Under the pieces are notes generated by a model, which saw only the letters and a list, made by a program, of their open reading frames with translations, did no database searches and was not told where the DNA came from. Source: Mogibacterium sp. (GTDB lineage Bacteria > Bacillota > Clostridia > Peptostreptococcales > Anaerovoracaceae). Taken from it: a stretch of DNA of 58,005 nucleotides. This document shows positions 1-8,246 of the stretch, piece after piece. Both the position numbers and the translations under genes were made by a program. Each line of letters opens with the position of its first letter. The first letter of the stretch is position 1. The stretch is from positions 1-58,005 of the forward strand of contig JAFWHB010000020.1 in NCBI GenBank assembly GCA_017512145.1, written 5' to 3'.

Positions 1-1
1 A

Positions 2-280
2 TCCAAGCCTAAGACTGCCAAGAAGGCTGTAACAGTCAAGTGGAAGAAGGTAAGTAAGAAGAACCAGAAGAAGATCACCGGGATCGAAATCCAGGTAGCA
101 ACTGATTCAGAATTCACCAATATCATCAAGTCGACAACTGCCGGCAAGAAGAAGACCAGCAAGAAGATTAAAGGACTGAAATCCAGGCGAACCTACTGGG
201 TACGAATCCGTGCATACAACAATGCAGCAGATGGCAAGCACGTATCCGCTTGGAAGAGCAAGAAAGTGAAAATCAAATAG
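2..280 (+). CDS. C-terminal part of a lysine-rich Fn3-domain surface protein (5' end outside window)
   Basis: Open reading frame entering from the left edge; 92 residues and a TAG stop are visible. The visible part is one fibronectin-type-III-like module, very rich in Lys, with strand motifs VTVKWKKVSKKNQKK, GIEIQVATDSEFT, KKIKGLK and TYWVRIRAY, ending in KVKIK. It closely matches the last ~92 residues of the large protein ending at 18728, so both belong to one surface-protein family. Family knowledge: such C-terminal Lys-rich Fn3 modules are common on secreted Clostridia proteins without LPXTG anchors. Wall attachment through charge is an inference. Signal peptide and remaining domains lie outside the window. 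Confidence 0.75.
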   Translation, partial: SKPKTAKKAVTVKWKKVSKKNQKKITGIEIQVATDSEFTNIIKSTTAGKKKTSKKIKGLKSRRTYWVRIRAYNNAADGKHVSAWKSKKVKIK

Positions 281-310
281 ATCAAGCATATAATCACAAT
301 CAATCAGGCA

Positions 311-345
311 TACCTGCGAGGCGCAACAACCTCGCAGGTATTTTT
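311..345 (+). terminator. Rho-independent terminator of the Fn3 surface-protein gene
   Basis: Perfect 10-bp inverted repeat TACCTGCGAG / CTCGCAGGTA (311-320 and 331-340), 10-nt loop, then TTTTT. The stem core ACCTGCGA recurs in the terminator after the related gene at 18728. Confidence 0.85.
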
Positions 346-436
346 CGTTGAGAGGAGATAGCAATTTTTGTTATATTATAAATGAAGTATTTTGCAATCA
401 CAGCAGAACACAAACTAATATAGGAAGGTTACAGCT

Positions 437-913
437 ATGTTCAGAAAGATGAGAAGAAGTCCTCAGGCGCTGTCCCATGAGGAGATAATAGATGTACTGA
501 AGAAGGAGACAAGAGGTGTCCTCTCTGTTCAGGGCGATGACGGATACCCATATGGTGTTCCTATCAATCATTATTATGACGAAGAGACCGGCAAGCTCTA
601 CTTCCATGGTGCTAACTTCGGGCACAGGGTCGATGCGATCAAGAGAGACCCTAAGGTTTCATACTGTGTCTTCGGTCAGGAATTCCAGAAGGAAGGCGAC
701 TGGGCAAAGTATGTCAAGAGCGTCATCATCTTCGGAAAGACTGAGCTCATCGAAGATATGGACGAGATCATCAGAGTCAGCCGCCTGATCTGCACCAAGT
801 TCCCATGTACACAGGAATACATAGAGAACGAAGTCGCCAAAGATGCGCACAGGACTCTCTGCTTTGCTATCAATATCGAGGATATCAACGGCAAGCTCGT
901 TCACGAGGCATAG
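437..913 (+). CDS. Pyridoxamine 5'-phosphate oxidase-family flavoprotein (NimA-like)
   Basis: 158-residue protein of the FMN-binding split-barrel superfamily, the group that includes nitroimidazole-resistance NimA-type proteins. Visible signatures are the N-terminal helix (EEIIDVLKKETRGVLSV), the barrel segment GYPYGVPINHYYDEETGKLYFHGA and the GHRVDAIKRDPKVSYCVFGQ segment around residues 60-80. The natural substrate cannot be read from sequence; a generic FMN- or heme-dependent reductase role is the usual guess. A purine-rich ribosome site AGGAAGG lies 8 nt before the ATG. Its TAG ends at 913 and the next ATG starts at 914, so it is translationally coupled to trmO. Confidence 0.85.
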   Translation: MFRKMRRSPQALSHEEIIDVLKKETRGVLSVQGDDGYPYGVPINHYYDEETGKLYFHGANFGHRVDAIKRDPKVSYCVFGQEFQKEGDWAKYVKSVIIFGKTELIEDMDEIIRVSRLICTKFPCTQEYIENEVAKDAHRTLCFAINIEDINGKLVHEA

Positions 914-1633
914 ATGGAAGAATATCTCATAAGACCGATCGCGCATATAAGATCTGACTATAATGAGAAATTCGGGATCCCGCGGCAGTCAGGACTTGTT
1001 ACCGAGCTCGAGCAGGCTGTTGTGATAGATCCTGAGTTCAGCAATCCGGATGCAGTCCGGGGACTTGAAGATTTTACACATATCTGGCTTATATGGGGCT
1101 TCAGCGAGAACACTGTGGACATGACAGAGAATCCTGTCAGATGGTCGCCGACTGTCAGGCCGCCAAGACTTGGTGGCAAAGTCCGCAAGGGTGTCTGGGC
1201 ATCAAGATCACCATACAGGCCTAATTCTCTTGGCATGTCCAGCGTGAGGCTCCTTAGGATCGAGACTGAAGGCGAGCTTGCTCTCATTGTTAAGGGAGCC
1301 GACCTGATGAATGGAACTCCTGTGTTCGATATTAAGCCGTACATACCTTATTCAGATATCCATCCGGAAGCAAGCCGTGGCTATACCGCAACTAGTGATA
1401 ATAAGCTCGAAGTTGACTTCCAGGAAGAGATGCTGGCGAGAGTCGATGGCAGCAAGAGAGCCGGACTTATCCAGCTTCTGGAGCTCGACCCAAGGGGTGC
1501 ATACGAGAAGAAGGACGGGCATGAATATGGTCTTTCTTTTGCTGACTGGGATGTAAGATTTGTTGTGAAGGATCAGACACTTACTGTCACTGATGTTGTC
1601 ATCAGGACGGAAGGCATGGATCATATCAAATAG
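914..1633 (+). CDS. trmO: tRNA (N6-threonylcarbamoyladenosine(37)-N6)-methyltransferase TrmO
   Basis: 239 residues matching the TsaA/YaeB/UPF0066 family, SAM-dependent methyltransferases that methylate t6A37 in certain tRNAs. Signatures: IAHIRSDYNEKFGIPRQSGL at the N-terminus, FTHIWLIWGF (residues 54-63), RPPRLGG (82-88) and ASRSPYRPNSLGMS (96-109), the family's most conserved blocks. The C-terminal region (KPYIPYSDI, then a ~70-residue domain) is also present, so length is normal. ATG immediately follows the upstream stop codon. thiN begins 8 nt downstream. Confidence 0.9.
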   Translation: MEEYLIRPIAHIRSDYNEKFGIPRQSGLVTELEQAVVIDPEFSNPDAVRGLEDFTHIWLIWGFSENTVDMTENPVRWSPTVRPPRLGGKVRKGVWASRSPYRPNSLGMSSVRLLRIETEGELALIVKGADLMNGTPVFDIKPYIPYSDIHPEASRGYTATSDNKLEVDFQEEMLARVDGSKRAGLIQLLELDPRGAYEKKDGHEYGLSFADWDVRFVVKDQTLTVTDVVIRTEGMDHIK

Positions 1634-1641
1634 GAGCAGAT

Positions 1642-2289
1642 TTGGAATACAGAAGATGTGTCGTTATCGGCGGAGCTGCCATAAGCGATTATGACCGTAT
1701 CCGCGGATATCTCAGAGACGATGACTTTATAATATATTGTGACAGTGGCCTGAGACATATGGAAGGTCTCGGGCGCAGACCGTCACTTATCGTGGGCGAC
1801 TTTGATTCTCACGAGAACCCGCATATGGATATAGAGACCATCATCCTGCCTGTGGCCAAGGACGATACAGATACGGTGTATGCCGTAAGGGAAGGCAGGA
1901 AGAGAGGCTTCACGGATTTCCTGCTTGCCGGAGTATTCGGCGCAAGGCTTGATCACACTCTGGTAAATGTATACATATTGTTCGATCTGGAGTCCAGTGG
2001 CTGCAGTGCATTGGCTGTTGATGACTATTCTGAGATAGAGGTCATAGCTGAAGACGAGACTGCCGGGGAGCCTGGCTTTGCATATGTCGAAGACAGGTAT
2101 CCGTTCTTCTCGCTCCTCAACATGACGGGATCTGCGAGAGGGATAACGATCAGGAATGCCAAATTCGAAGTCAGTGACGCTGAGGTCACAAGTAATTATC
2201 AGTACGCTACGAGTAACGAAGTTATTCCAGGAAGAACAGCAGAGATAAGTATCAGAGAAGGTAAGCTGCTGCTTATCAAGGATATTTAG
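1642..2289 (+). CDS. thiN: Thiamine pyrophosphokinase
   Basis: 215 residues. The enzyme transfers pyrophosphate from ATP to thiamine, giving thiamine diphosphate. Visible family motifs are YCDSGLRHM (32-40), GDFDS (52-56), KDDTD (73-77) and GARLDHTLVN (100-109). The C-terminal beta-domain contains FSLLNMTGSARGITIRNAKF. The start is a TTG codon at 1642, supported by an AGGAG site at 1632-1636; no better in-frame ATG precedes the conserved CVVIGG strand. Likely third gene of an operon with the PNPOx-like gene and trmO. No TPP riboswitch is visible upstream. Confidence 0.88.
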   Translation: MEYRRCVVIGGAAISDYDRIRGYLRDDDFIIYCDSGLRHMEGLGRRPSLIVGDFDSHENPHMDIETIILPVAKDDTDTVYAVREGRKRGFTDFLLAGVFGARLDHTLVNVYILFDLESSGCSALAVDDYSEIEVIAEDETAGEPGFAYVEDRYPFFSLLNMTGSARGITIRNAKFEVSDAEVTSNYQYATSNEVIPGRTAEISIREGKLLLIKDI

Positions 2290-2308
2290 CCGCAAATGGG
2301 GTAAGAAT

Positions 2309-2777
2309 ATGACTGCCAAGAAGAATAAACACACATTCAATCCGGTTCTTGCCAAACTATTCATAAGGCTTCTGCCGATTCAGGTGCTTGTGCTGGTCAT
2401 GGGTTCTCTGAACTCCATCGTGGACGGTGCTGTTGCCGGAAGATGCATTGATTCGGCTACAGTCGGAGTCATCGGACTGTTCTATTCCGTCCTCTGTGTC
2501 CTCGATGCTGTCAATGCGGTAAGCCGACAAGTGGAGCCACAATGTATACATCAAGTCGGTATACAGGGACGACGGAATCCTGCTCAGATTCAAGGATGAC
2601 TGCATAGGATTCGACCCGTCCGAAATGGCAGCTATGTTGTCAGAGGATGATTTGACTTCAGATCTCGGCATCAGAGTAGTATTCAAGCTCGCTGACGAGG
2701 TAACATACCACAATCTCCTCGGACTTAACGTCCTTACGATCCTGCTAACCGAAAAAAAAGACCGGCCTGCGGCTTAA
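2309..2777 (+). pseudogene. Remnant of a MATE-type transporter fused to a histidine-kinase-like ATPase domain
   Basis: The ATG at 2309 opens a frame that starts like a MATE (multidrug/toxin extrusion) protein: LAKLFIRLLPIQVLVLVMGSLNSIVDGAVAGR, the first two helices. After about residue 70 similarity stops. From about 2523, in a different frame, the DNA encodes the end of an HATPase domain: GILLRFKDDCIGFDP, then LGIRVVFKLADEVTY and LGLNVLTILL, stopping at TAA 2775-2777. A TAA at 2520-2522 precedes this second frame. The simplest reading is a large internal deletion with frameshift in one MATE-ATPase fusion gene. Neither half can be functional alone. An alternative is two adjacent gene fragments. 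Confidence 0.75.
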
Positions 2778-2844
2778 TGTTCGGAAACAGCCGAAGACCT
2801 GGTTGTTCAGAATAAAGACCTTATAAAATTCACACTGTCCTGCC

Positions 2845-2873
2845 TTGACTAGCAGGCAGGTTCGTGTTATCTT
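2845..2873 (+). promoter_or_regulatory. Candidate promoter of pyrC
   Basis: TTGACT (2845-2850), 17-nt spacer, TATCTT (2868-2873), followed by the AAGGAGG ribosome site and ATG at 2908. Placed by consensus only; an overlapping TTATAG is an alternative -10. Confidence 0.4.
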
Positions 2874-2907
2874 ATAGCGATTTAAGATTTAAGGAGGAAT
2901 GTAACTC

Positions 2908-4095
2908 ATGGCAAGGCTCGATTTCAGCCCGACAATCAATATAAACTTGCTTAGGGAAGCAGGGATAGACCTCTCTTCTCAGTACACCATTATTCCCGGT
3001 TTTTGTGACGTGCATGTGCATTTCAGAGAACCGGGTTTTTCTTATAAAGAGACTATTGAGACAGGCGCCAAGGCTGCAGCTCACGGCGGATACACCGCAG
3101 TCTGCACCATGCCTAACCTCAATCCTGTCGCCGACACTGTAGAACATCTCGACGAGCAGCTCAGGATCATCGAGGATGATGCGTGCATACACGTATATCC
3201 ATACGCTGCGATTACAATGGGTCAGAAGGGCGAAGAACTCGCTGATCTTGAAGGCATGGCAGATAAGTGCATCGCTTTCTCAGATGACGGTCACGGAGTT
3301 CAGTCCGATGACATGATGAGAGCTGCAATGATTAAGGCAAAGTCTCTTGGCAAGATCATCACAGCCCACTGCGAGGTCAACAGCCTGCTCGAGGGCGGCT
3401 ACATTCACAAGGGCAAGTATGCCGAGGAACATGGACACAGAGGCATCTGCTCAGAATCCGAATGGCAGCAGATCGCAAGGGATATAGAGCTTGCAAGAGA
3501 GACAGGCTGCGCATACCATGTATGCCACATCTCGACCAAGGAGAGCGTGGACATCATCCGCAAGGCCAAGGCAGAGGGCGTAGACATCACATGCGAGACA
3601 GCACCTCACTACCTGCTCCTCGACGACAGCATGCTCGAGGAGGATGGCAAGTGGAAGATGAACCCGCCGCTTCGCGACAAGTCCGACAGAGAAGCTTTGA
3701 TCGAAGGTCTTATCGACGGAACGATCGACTGCATCGCGACAGATCACGCTCCGCACTCGGCCGAGGAGAAATCCCGCGGACTTGAGAAATCCGCATTTGG
3801 CATAGTAGGAATCGAGACAGCTTTCCCGCTGCTCTATACATACCTTGTAATACCTGGAATAATCTCAATGGAAAAGCTTGAGGAAGTCCTGGTTTACAAC
3901 CCTCGCAGGAGATTCGGCATTCCGCTCGGCAACGACTACTCCGTATGGAACCTCGATGTCGAATGGACGATCACGCCTGAACTCGACTTCCTGTCCAAGG
4001 GCAAAGCAACACCTTTCGAGGGCTGGAGAGTCAGTGGAATGAACTACCTGACTGTATGCGACGGCAAGCCGGTCTACAAGTTCTCAGACCAGTGA
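2908..4095 (+). CDS. pyrC: Dihydroorotase (class I)
   Basis: 395-residue amidohydrolase that cyclises N-carbamoyl-L-aspartate to dihydroorotate, third step of UMP synthesis, cytoplasmic. Metal-site motifs: DVHVHFRE with His36/His38, SDDG near 125-128, TAHCE (His154), YHVCHIST (His207) and ATDHAPH for the catalytic Asp. The substrate-binding Asn is in TMPNLNP. The SDDG Asp in place of a carboxylated Lys fits class I. A strong AAGGAGG lies 11-17 nt before the ATG. First gene of the pyrimidine cluster, 71 nt ahead of carB. Confidence 0.95.
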   Translation: MARLDFSPTININLLREAGIDLSSQYTIIPGFCDVHVHFREPGFSYKETIETGAKAAAHGGYTAVCTMPNLNPVADTVEHLDEQLRIIEDDACIHVYPYAAITMGQKGEELADLEGMADKCIAFSDDGHGVQSDDMMRAAMIKAKSLGKIITAHCEVNSLLEGGYIHKGKYAEEHGHRGICSESEWQQIARDIELARETGCAYHVCHISTKESVDIIRKAKAEGVDITCETAPHYLLLDDSMLEEDGKWKMNPPLRDKSDREALIEGLIDGTIDCIATDHAPHSAEEKSRGLEKSAFGIVGIETAFPLLYTYLVIPGIISMEKLEEVLVYNPRRRFGIPLGNDYSVWNLDVEWTITPELDFLSKGKATPFEGWRVSGMNYLTVCDGKPVYKFSDQ

Positions 4096-4119
4096 ACTGT
4101 CACTGAATTGTAAGTAAGA

Positions 4120-4136
4120 GCATATATAATATATGC
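4120..4136. repeat. AT-rich perfect inverted repeat between pyrC and carB
   Basis: GCATATA-TAA-TATATGC, a 7-bp perfect dyad that includes a TATAAT hexamer (4125-4130). It may be a protein-binding site or a -10 region for carB; no convincing -35 is present. Confidence 0.4.
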
Positions 4137-4166
4137 ATTAGGGATAAGAAGCAAAGGAGAAAAAGG

Positions 4167-7100
4167 ATGGCAAAGAGAAAAGATATCAAGAAGGTGCTTA
4201 TCATAGGTTCCGGCCCGATCGTTATCGGACAGGCTGCTGAGTTCGACTATGCAGGAACACAGGCTTGTCTGGCTCTCAAGGAAGAGGGATACGAGGTAAT
4301 ACTCTGTAACTCAAACCCGGCGACGATCATGACCGATACGACCATTGCGGATAAGGTCTACATGGAGCCTCTGACACTCGAATATATTGCTAAGATACTC
4401 AGATACGAGAGACCTGATGCTATCGTCCCTGGAATCGGCGGACAGACAGGCCTCAATCTTGCAATGCAGCTCGAGAAGAAGGGCGTCCTCAAAGAGTGCC
4501 GTGTCGAGCTCCTCGGAACACCGAGTGAATCAATCGAGAGAGCTGAGGACAGAGAGCTCTTCAAGGAGATGTGCCAGTCCATCGGCGAGCCTGTAATCCC
4601 TAGTGAGATCACTTACAGCATCGAAGAGGCTAAGAAGGCCGCTCTTGATATAGGCTACCCAGTCGTACTCAGACCAGCATTCACACTCGGCGGTACAGGC
4701 GGCGGCTTTGCCAACGATGAGAAGGAACTCGAAGACATCGCTATCAATGCGTTCAACCTCTCACCGGTACATCAGGTACTCGTAGAGAAGTCCGTTAAGG
4801 GATACAAAGAGATCGAGTTCGAGGTAATGCGTGACGGCACAGACAAAGCCATCACAATCTGCGGCATGGAGAATGTCGACCCTGTCGGAGTTCATACAGG
4901 AGACTCGATCGTAGTTGCACCTATCCTTTCACTCAATGACAAGGATCTCAAGATGCTCAATGATTCAGCCATCAAGATCATCAGAGAACTCAAGATCGAA
5001 GGAGGCTGCAACGTTCAGTTCGCGCTTCACCCAGAGACAAGCGAATACTTCCTCATCGAGGTAAACCCACGAGTTTCGAGATCTTCAGCACTCGCATCCA
5101 AGGCATCCGGCTATCCTATCGCAAGAGTTACAGCTAAGATCGCTGTCGGCATGACTCTCGACGAGATCGAGGTCGCAGGCGGCAAAGCAAGCACCGAGCC
5201 AAGCCTCGACTACATCGTAGCTAAGTTCCCGAGATTCCCGTTCGACAAGTTCGCAGATGCTTCCAACAAGCTCGGAACACAGATGAAGGCTACCGGCGAG
5301 GTAATGGGAATCGGCGCTACTCTCACAGAGAGCTTCCTCAAGTCCATCCGTTCACTCGAGACAGGCGTATGCCACCTGCATCTTGCAAAGTTCGACGGAA
5401 TGAGCCGCAACAAGCTGATGGAGTACATCGCAGAGTTCAGAGATGACAACATGTATGCTATCGCAGAGCTCCTCCGCAGAGGCATCAAGATCCAGGAAAT
5501 CCACAAGGTCACAATGATCACAGAGATCTTCCTCAAGGCCTTCAAGGAGATCGTTGACATGGAGAAGACACTCAAGGAACGTGTCAATGACGTCAAGACC
5601 CTCAAGGCAGCCAAAGTTCTCGGCTTCTCCGACAAGGAGATCGCAATTATCTGGAACCTCACAGAGGAAGAGATCTACAACAAGCGTAAGAAGAACAACA
5701 TCACTCCTGTATTCAGGATGGTAGACACCCTCCATACAGGCAAATATATTGCTTACCTCTATTCTTCATATCAGGGAACTAATGAATCAAGACTCACTGA
5801 CAAGAAGAAGATCATCGTACTCGGAGCTGGCCCAATCAGAATCGGACAGGGCGTTGAATTCGACTATTCAACAGTTCACGCTGTTCAGACGATCAAGCGC
5901 GCAGGCTACGAGGCTATCATTATCAACAACAACCCTGAGACTGTATCAACAGACTACACAACAGCAGACAAGCTCTACTTCGAGCCGCTGACAGTCGAAG
6001 ATGTAATGGCTATCATCGATTTCGAGAAGCCTGAGGGCGTTATCGCTACACTCGGAGGCCAGACCGCTATCAACCTTGCAGAGCCGCTGAGAGACAGAGG
6101 CGTCAAGCTGATCGGTACTGACTGCGAGGCAATCGACAGAGCAGAGAACAGAGACAGATTCGAGAAGGTGCTCGAAGAGCTCAACATCCCGCAGCCTAAG
6201 GGCCGCGCCGTAACCAGGATAGAGGACGGAGTCGCTGCAGCTAAGGAAATCGGTTATCCGGTTCTTGTAAGGCCATCCTTCGTACTCGGCGGACGTGCTA
6301 TGCAGATCGTAGGAGATGAGAAGCAGCTCAGACACTACCTCAAGACAGCTGTAGAGATCGACGAGGACAAGCCTGTACTCGTAGACAAATACATCCTCGG
6401 TAAAGAGGTCGAGGTCGACGCTATCTGTGACGGCAGAGACGTATTCGTACCTGGAATCATGGAACTCGTTGAGAGAACCGGTATCCACTCAGGTGACTCG
6501 ATCTCCGTTTATCCGACATTCTCGATCAGCAACAAGGTCAAAGGCAAGATCCTTCAGTATGCTAAGGCTCTCGGAAGAGGAATCGGCATCATCGGACTTT
6601 ACAATATCCAGTTCATCGTAGATGACAAGGAAGACGTTTATATCATCGAGGTCAACCCAAGATCATCAAGAACTGTACCGTTCCTGTCAAAGGCAACAGG
6701 CTACAGCCTTGCAGACATTGCTACAGAGGTCATCCTAGGCAAGACCCTCAAGGAGCAGGGGATCTTCGATCTCTATCCTGAAGAGAAGAAGAGATTCTAT
6801 GTCAAGGTTCCTGTATTCAGCTTCAACAAGATCAAGGGCCTCGACACATACCTCTCACCTGAGATGAAGTCCACAGGAGAGGCCATCGGTTATGACAACA
6901 AGCTCAACCGTGCCCTGTACAAGGCTCTCACAGCTTCCGGAACATCACTGCGTAACTACGGAACTGTATTTGCTACACTTGCAGGAGACGATAAGGAAGA
7001 AGCTCTGCCACTGATCAAGAGATTCTACAACCTCGGATTCAATATCGAGGCAACACCTGGAACAGCCAGATATCTCAAGGAGAACGGCATCAGGACAAGA

Positions 7101-7340
7101 GCGATGAAGAAGATCAGCGAAGGATCAGAGGAGATCCTCGAGGCTATCAGGAACGGACATATCGCATACATCATCAATACAAGGAAGGTAGGCGATCATG
7201 TTCAGGCTAACGATGGAGCTCTGATCAGACAGTGCGCAAGCGAGAACAACGCAACACTCTTCACATCCCTCGACACGGTTAGGGTTCTCCTCGATGTACT
7301 TGAAGAAACTACACAGACCATTTCTACTATAGACGCATAA
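4167..7340 (+). CDS. carB: Carbamoyl-phosphate synthase large subunit
   Basis: 1057 residues, full length for CarB. It makes carbamoyl phosphate from bicarbonate, ATP and ammonia delivered by the glutaminase subunit CarA. Two homologous synthetase halves are plain: the N-half begins KVLIIGSGPIVIGQAAEFDY and the C-half KKIIVLGAGPIRIGQGVEFDY (~550 on), each with an ATP-grasp (LRPAFTLGGTGGG; VRPSFVLGGRAMQ; FLIEVNPRVSRSSALASKA; YIIEVNPRSSRTVPFLSKA). The last ~120 residues form the MGS-like allosteric domain. An AAAGGAG site precedes ATG 4167. carA is not adjacent and not in the window, so the glutaminase must be encoded elsewhere. Confidence 0.97.
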   Translation: MAKRKDIKKVLIIGSGPIVIGQAAEFDYAGTQACLALKEEGYEVILCNSNPATIMTDTTIADKVYMEPLTLEYIAKILRYERPDAIVPGIGGQTGLNLAMQLEKKGVLKECRVELLGTPSESIERAEDRELFKEMCQSIGEPVIPSEITYSIEEAKKAALDIGYPVVLRPAFTLGGTGGGFANDEKELEDIAINAFNLSPVHQVLVEKSVKGYKEIEFEVMRDGTDKAITICGMENVDPVGVHTGDSIVVAPILSLNDKDLKMLNDSAIKIIRELKIEGGCNVQFALHPETSEYFLIEVNPRVSRSSALASKASGYPIARVTAKIAVGMTLDEIEVAGGKASTEPSLDYIVAKFPRFPFDKFADASNKLGTQMKATGEVMGIGATLTESFLKSIRSLETGVCHLHLAKFDGMSRNKLMEYIAEFRDDNMYAIAELLRRGIKIQEIHKVTMITEIFLKAFKEIVDMEKTLKERVNDVKTLKAAKVLGFSDKEIAIIWNLTEEEIYNKRKKNNITPVFRMVDTLHTGKYIAYLYSSYQGTNESRLTDKKKIIVLGAGPIRIGQGVEFDYSTVHAVQTIKRAGYEAIIINNNPETVSTDYTTADKLYFEPLTVEDVMAIIDFEKPEGVIATLGGQTAINLAEPLRDRGVKLIGTDCEAIDRAENRDRFEKVLEELNIPQPKGRAVTRIEDGVAAAKEIGYPVLVRPSFVLGGRAMQIVGDEKQLRHYLKTAVEIDEDKPVLVDKYILGKEVEVDAICDGRDVFVPGIMELVERTGIHSGDSISVYPTFSISNKVKGKILQYAKALGRGIGIIGLYNIQFIVDDKEDVYIIEVNPRSSRTVPFLSKATGYSLADIATEVILGKTLKEQGIFDLYPEEKKRFYVKVPVFSFNKIKGLDTYLSPEMKSTGEAIGYDNKLNRALYKALTASGTSLRNYGTVFATLAGDDKEEALPLIKRFYNLGFNIEATPGTARYLKENGIRTRAMKKISEGSEEILEAIRNGHIAYIINTRKVGDHVQANDGALIRQCASENNATLFTSLDTVRVLLDVLEETTQTISTIDA

Positions 7341-7373
7341 AATAAGAAATCCTCTTCCTTCGCTCGAGTCCTC

Positions 7374-7398
7374 GGAACCACTTCTTCGAAGAGGTTCC
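7374..7398 (+). promoter_or_regulatory. Intergenic hairpin between carB and pyrK
   Basis: GGAACC-A-CTTC-TTC-GAAG-A-GGTTCC: ten base pairs interrupted by one A-A mismatch, closing a 3-nt loop, with no T-run after it, so not a standard terminator. The 138-nt spacer also has CCTCTTC (7351-7357) that could pair with part of the right arm. It could be a processing or attenuation element; function unknown. Confidence 0.4.
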
Positions 7399-7478
7399 TG
7401 CGGGATTCTCGCGCCGGAAGATGATTTCAACCCAGCGTCAGATGATGGAGTATTCTCTGTGGTGTTTAAAGGAATAGT

Positions 7479-8246
7479 ATGGAAAAAAGGTTATTTACGA
7501 TTATTGAAAATGTGGCTCTGACGCCGAGTACGTGGAGGATGAGGCTTGCCGGGGATACGGGCAGTATCACTGCTGCTGGCCAGTTCATCAACATCAGGCT
7601 TGACGGGCACTTCCTGAGAAGGCCTATCAGTGTCAATGATGTTCAGTATGGTACTGATGGCGGCCAGGGCTTTGTCACGATCATTTACAAGGTTCTCGGC
7701 AAGGGTACTGAAGAGATGACTCACATGAGACCTGGAAAGCACCTCGATGTACTCACCGGCCTTGGCAATGGTTACGATCTTGATGAAGCAGGAGACAGGC
7801 CTCTGCTGATAGGCGGAGGCGTTGGCATCCCGCCGCTTTACCTCGCCGCAAGAAGGCTGGTAGCTGCAGGGAAGAAGGTCACTGTCATTCTGGGATTCAA
7901 CTCCGCCGAAGAAGTCTATTATACAGATGAATTCCGGAACCTCGGCTGCGAAGTGATCGTCACAACAGCTGACGGAAGCCACGGGATCAGGGGCTTTGTC
8001 ACGGACGGATTCAGAACGCTTTCACCGGACTTCACACAGTTCCTGACCTGCGGACCTGAGCCAATGCTGAAGGCAGTCTATCAGACCGTCTACAAGGAAG
8101 CAGGCATACCGGGTCAGATGAGCTTTGAGGAGAGAATGGGCTGCGGCTTTGGCGCATGCATGGGCTGCAGCTGCAAAACAGTAACAGGATATAAGAGGAT
8201 CTGCAAGGATGGTCCTGTACTCAGAACGGAGGAGATACTATGGTAG
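7479..8246 (+). CDS. pyrK: Dihydroorotate dehydrogenase B, electron transfer subunit PyrK
   Basis: 255-residue FAD/[2Fe-2S] protein that passes electrons from PyrD to NAD+ in the heterotetrameric class 1B dehydrogenase. It has an FAD-binding barrel (AGQFINIRL, RRPISV), an NAD-binding region with LLIGGGVGIPPLYLAARRL and TCGPEPML, and near the C-terminus the [2Fe-2S] ligands Cys222, Cys227, Cys230 and Cys242 in CGFGACMGCSC...C. Length is normal. The start is supported by AAAGGAA upstream. Its end overlaps the pyrD start by 7 nt, indicating coupled translation of the two subunits. Confidence 0.95.
   Translation: MEKRLFTIIENVALTPSTWRMRLAGDTGSITAAGQFINIRLDGHFLRRPISVNDVQYGTDGGQGFVTIIYKVLGKGTEEMTHMRPGKHLDVLTGLGNGYDLDEAGDRPLLIGGGVGIPPLYLAARRLVAAGKKVTVILGFNSAEEVYYTDEFRNLGCEVIVTTADGSHGIRGFVTDGFRTLSPDFTQFLTCGPEPMLKAVYQTVYKEAGIPGQMSFEERMGCGFGACMGCSCKTVTGYKRICKDGPVLRTEEILW

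Noticed and set aside
2840..2860. CCTGCC/GGCAGG inverted repeat before pyrC
   Set aside because: No T-run follows and it overlaps a better-supported promoter; not called a terminator.
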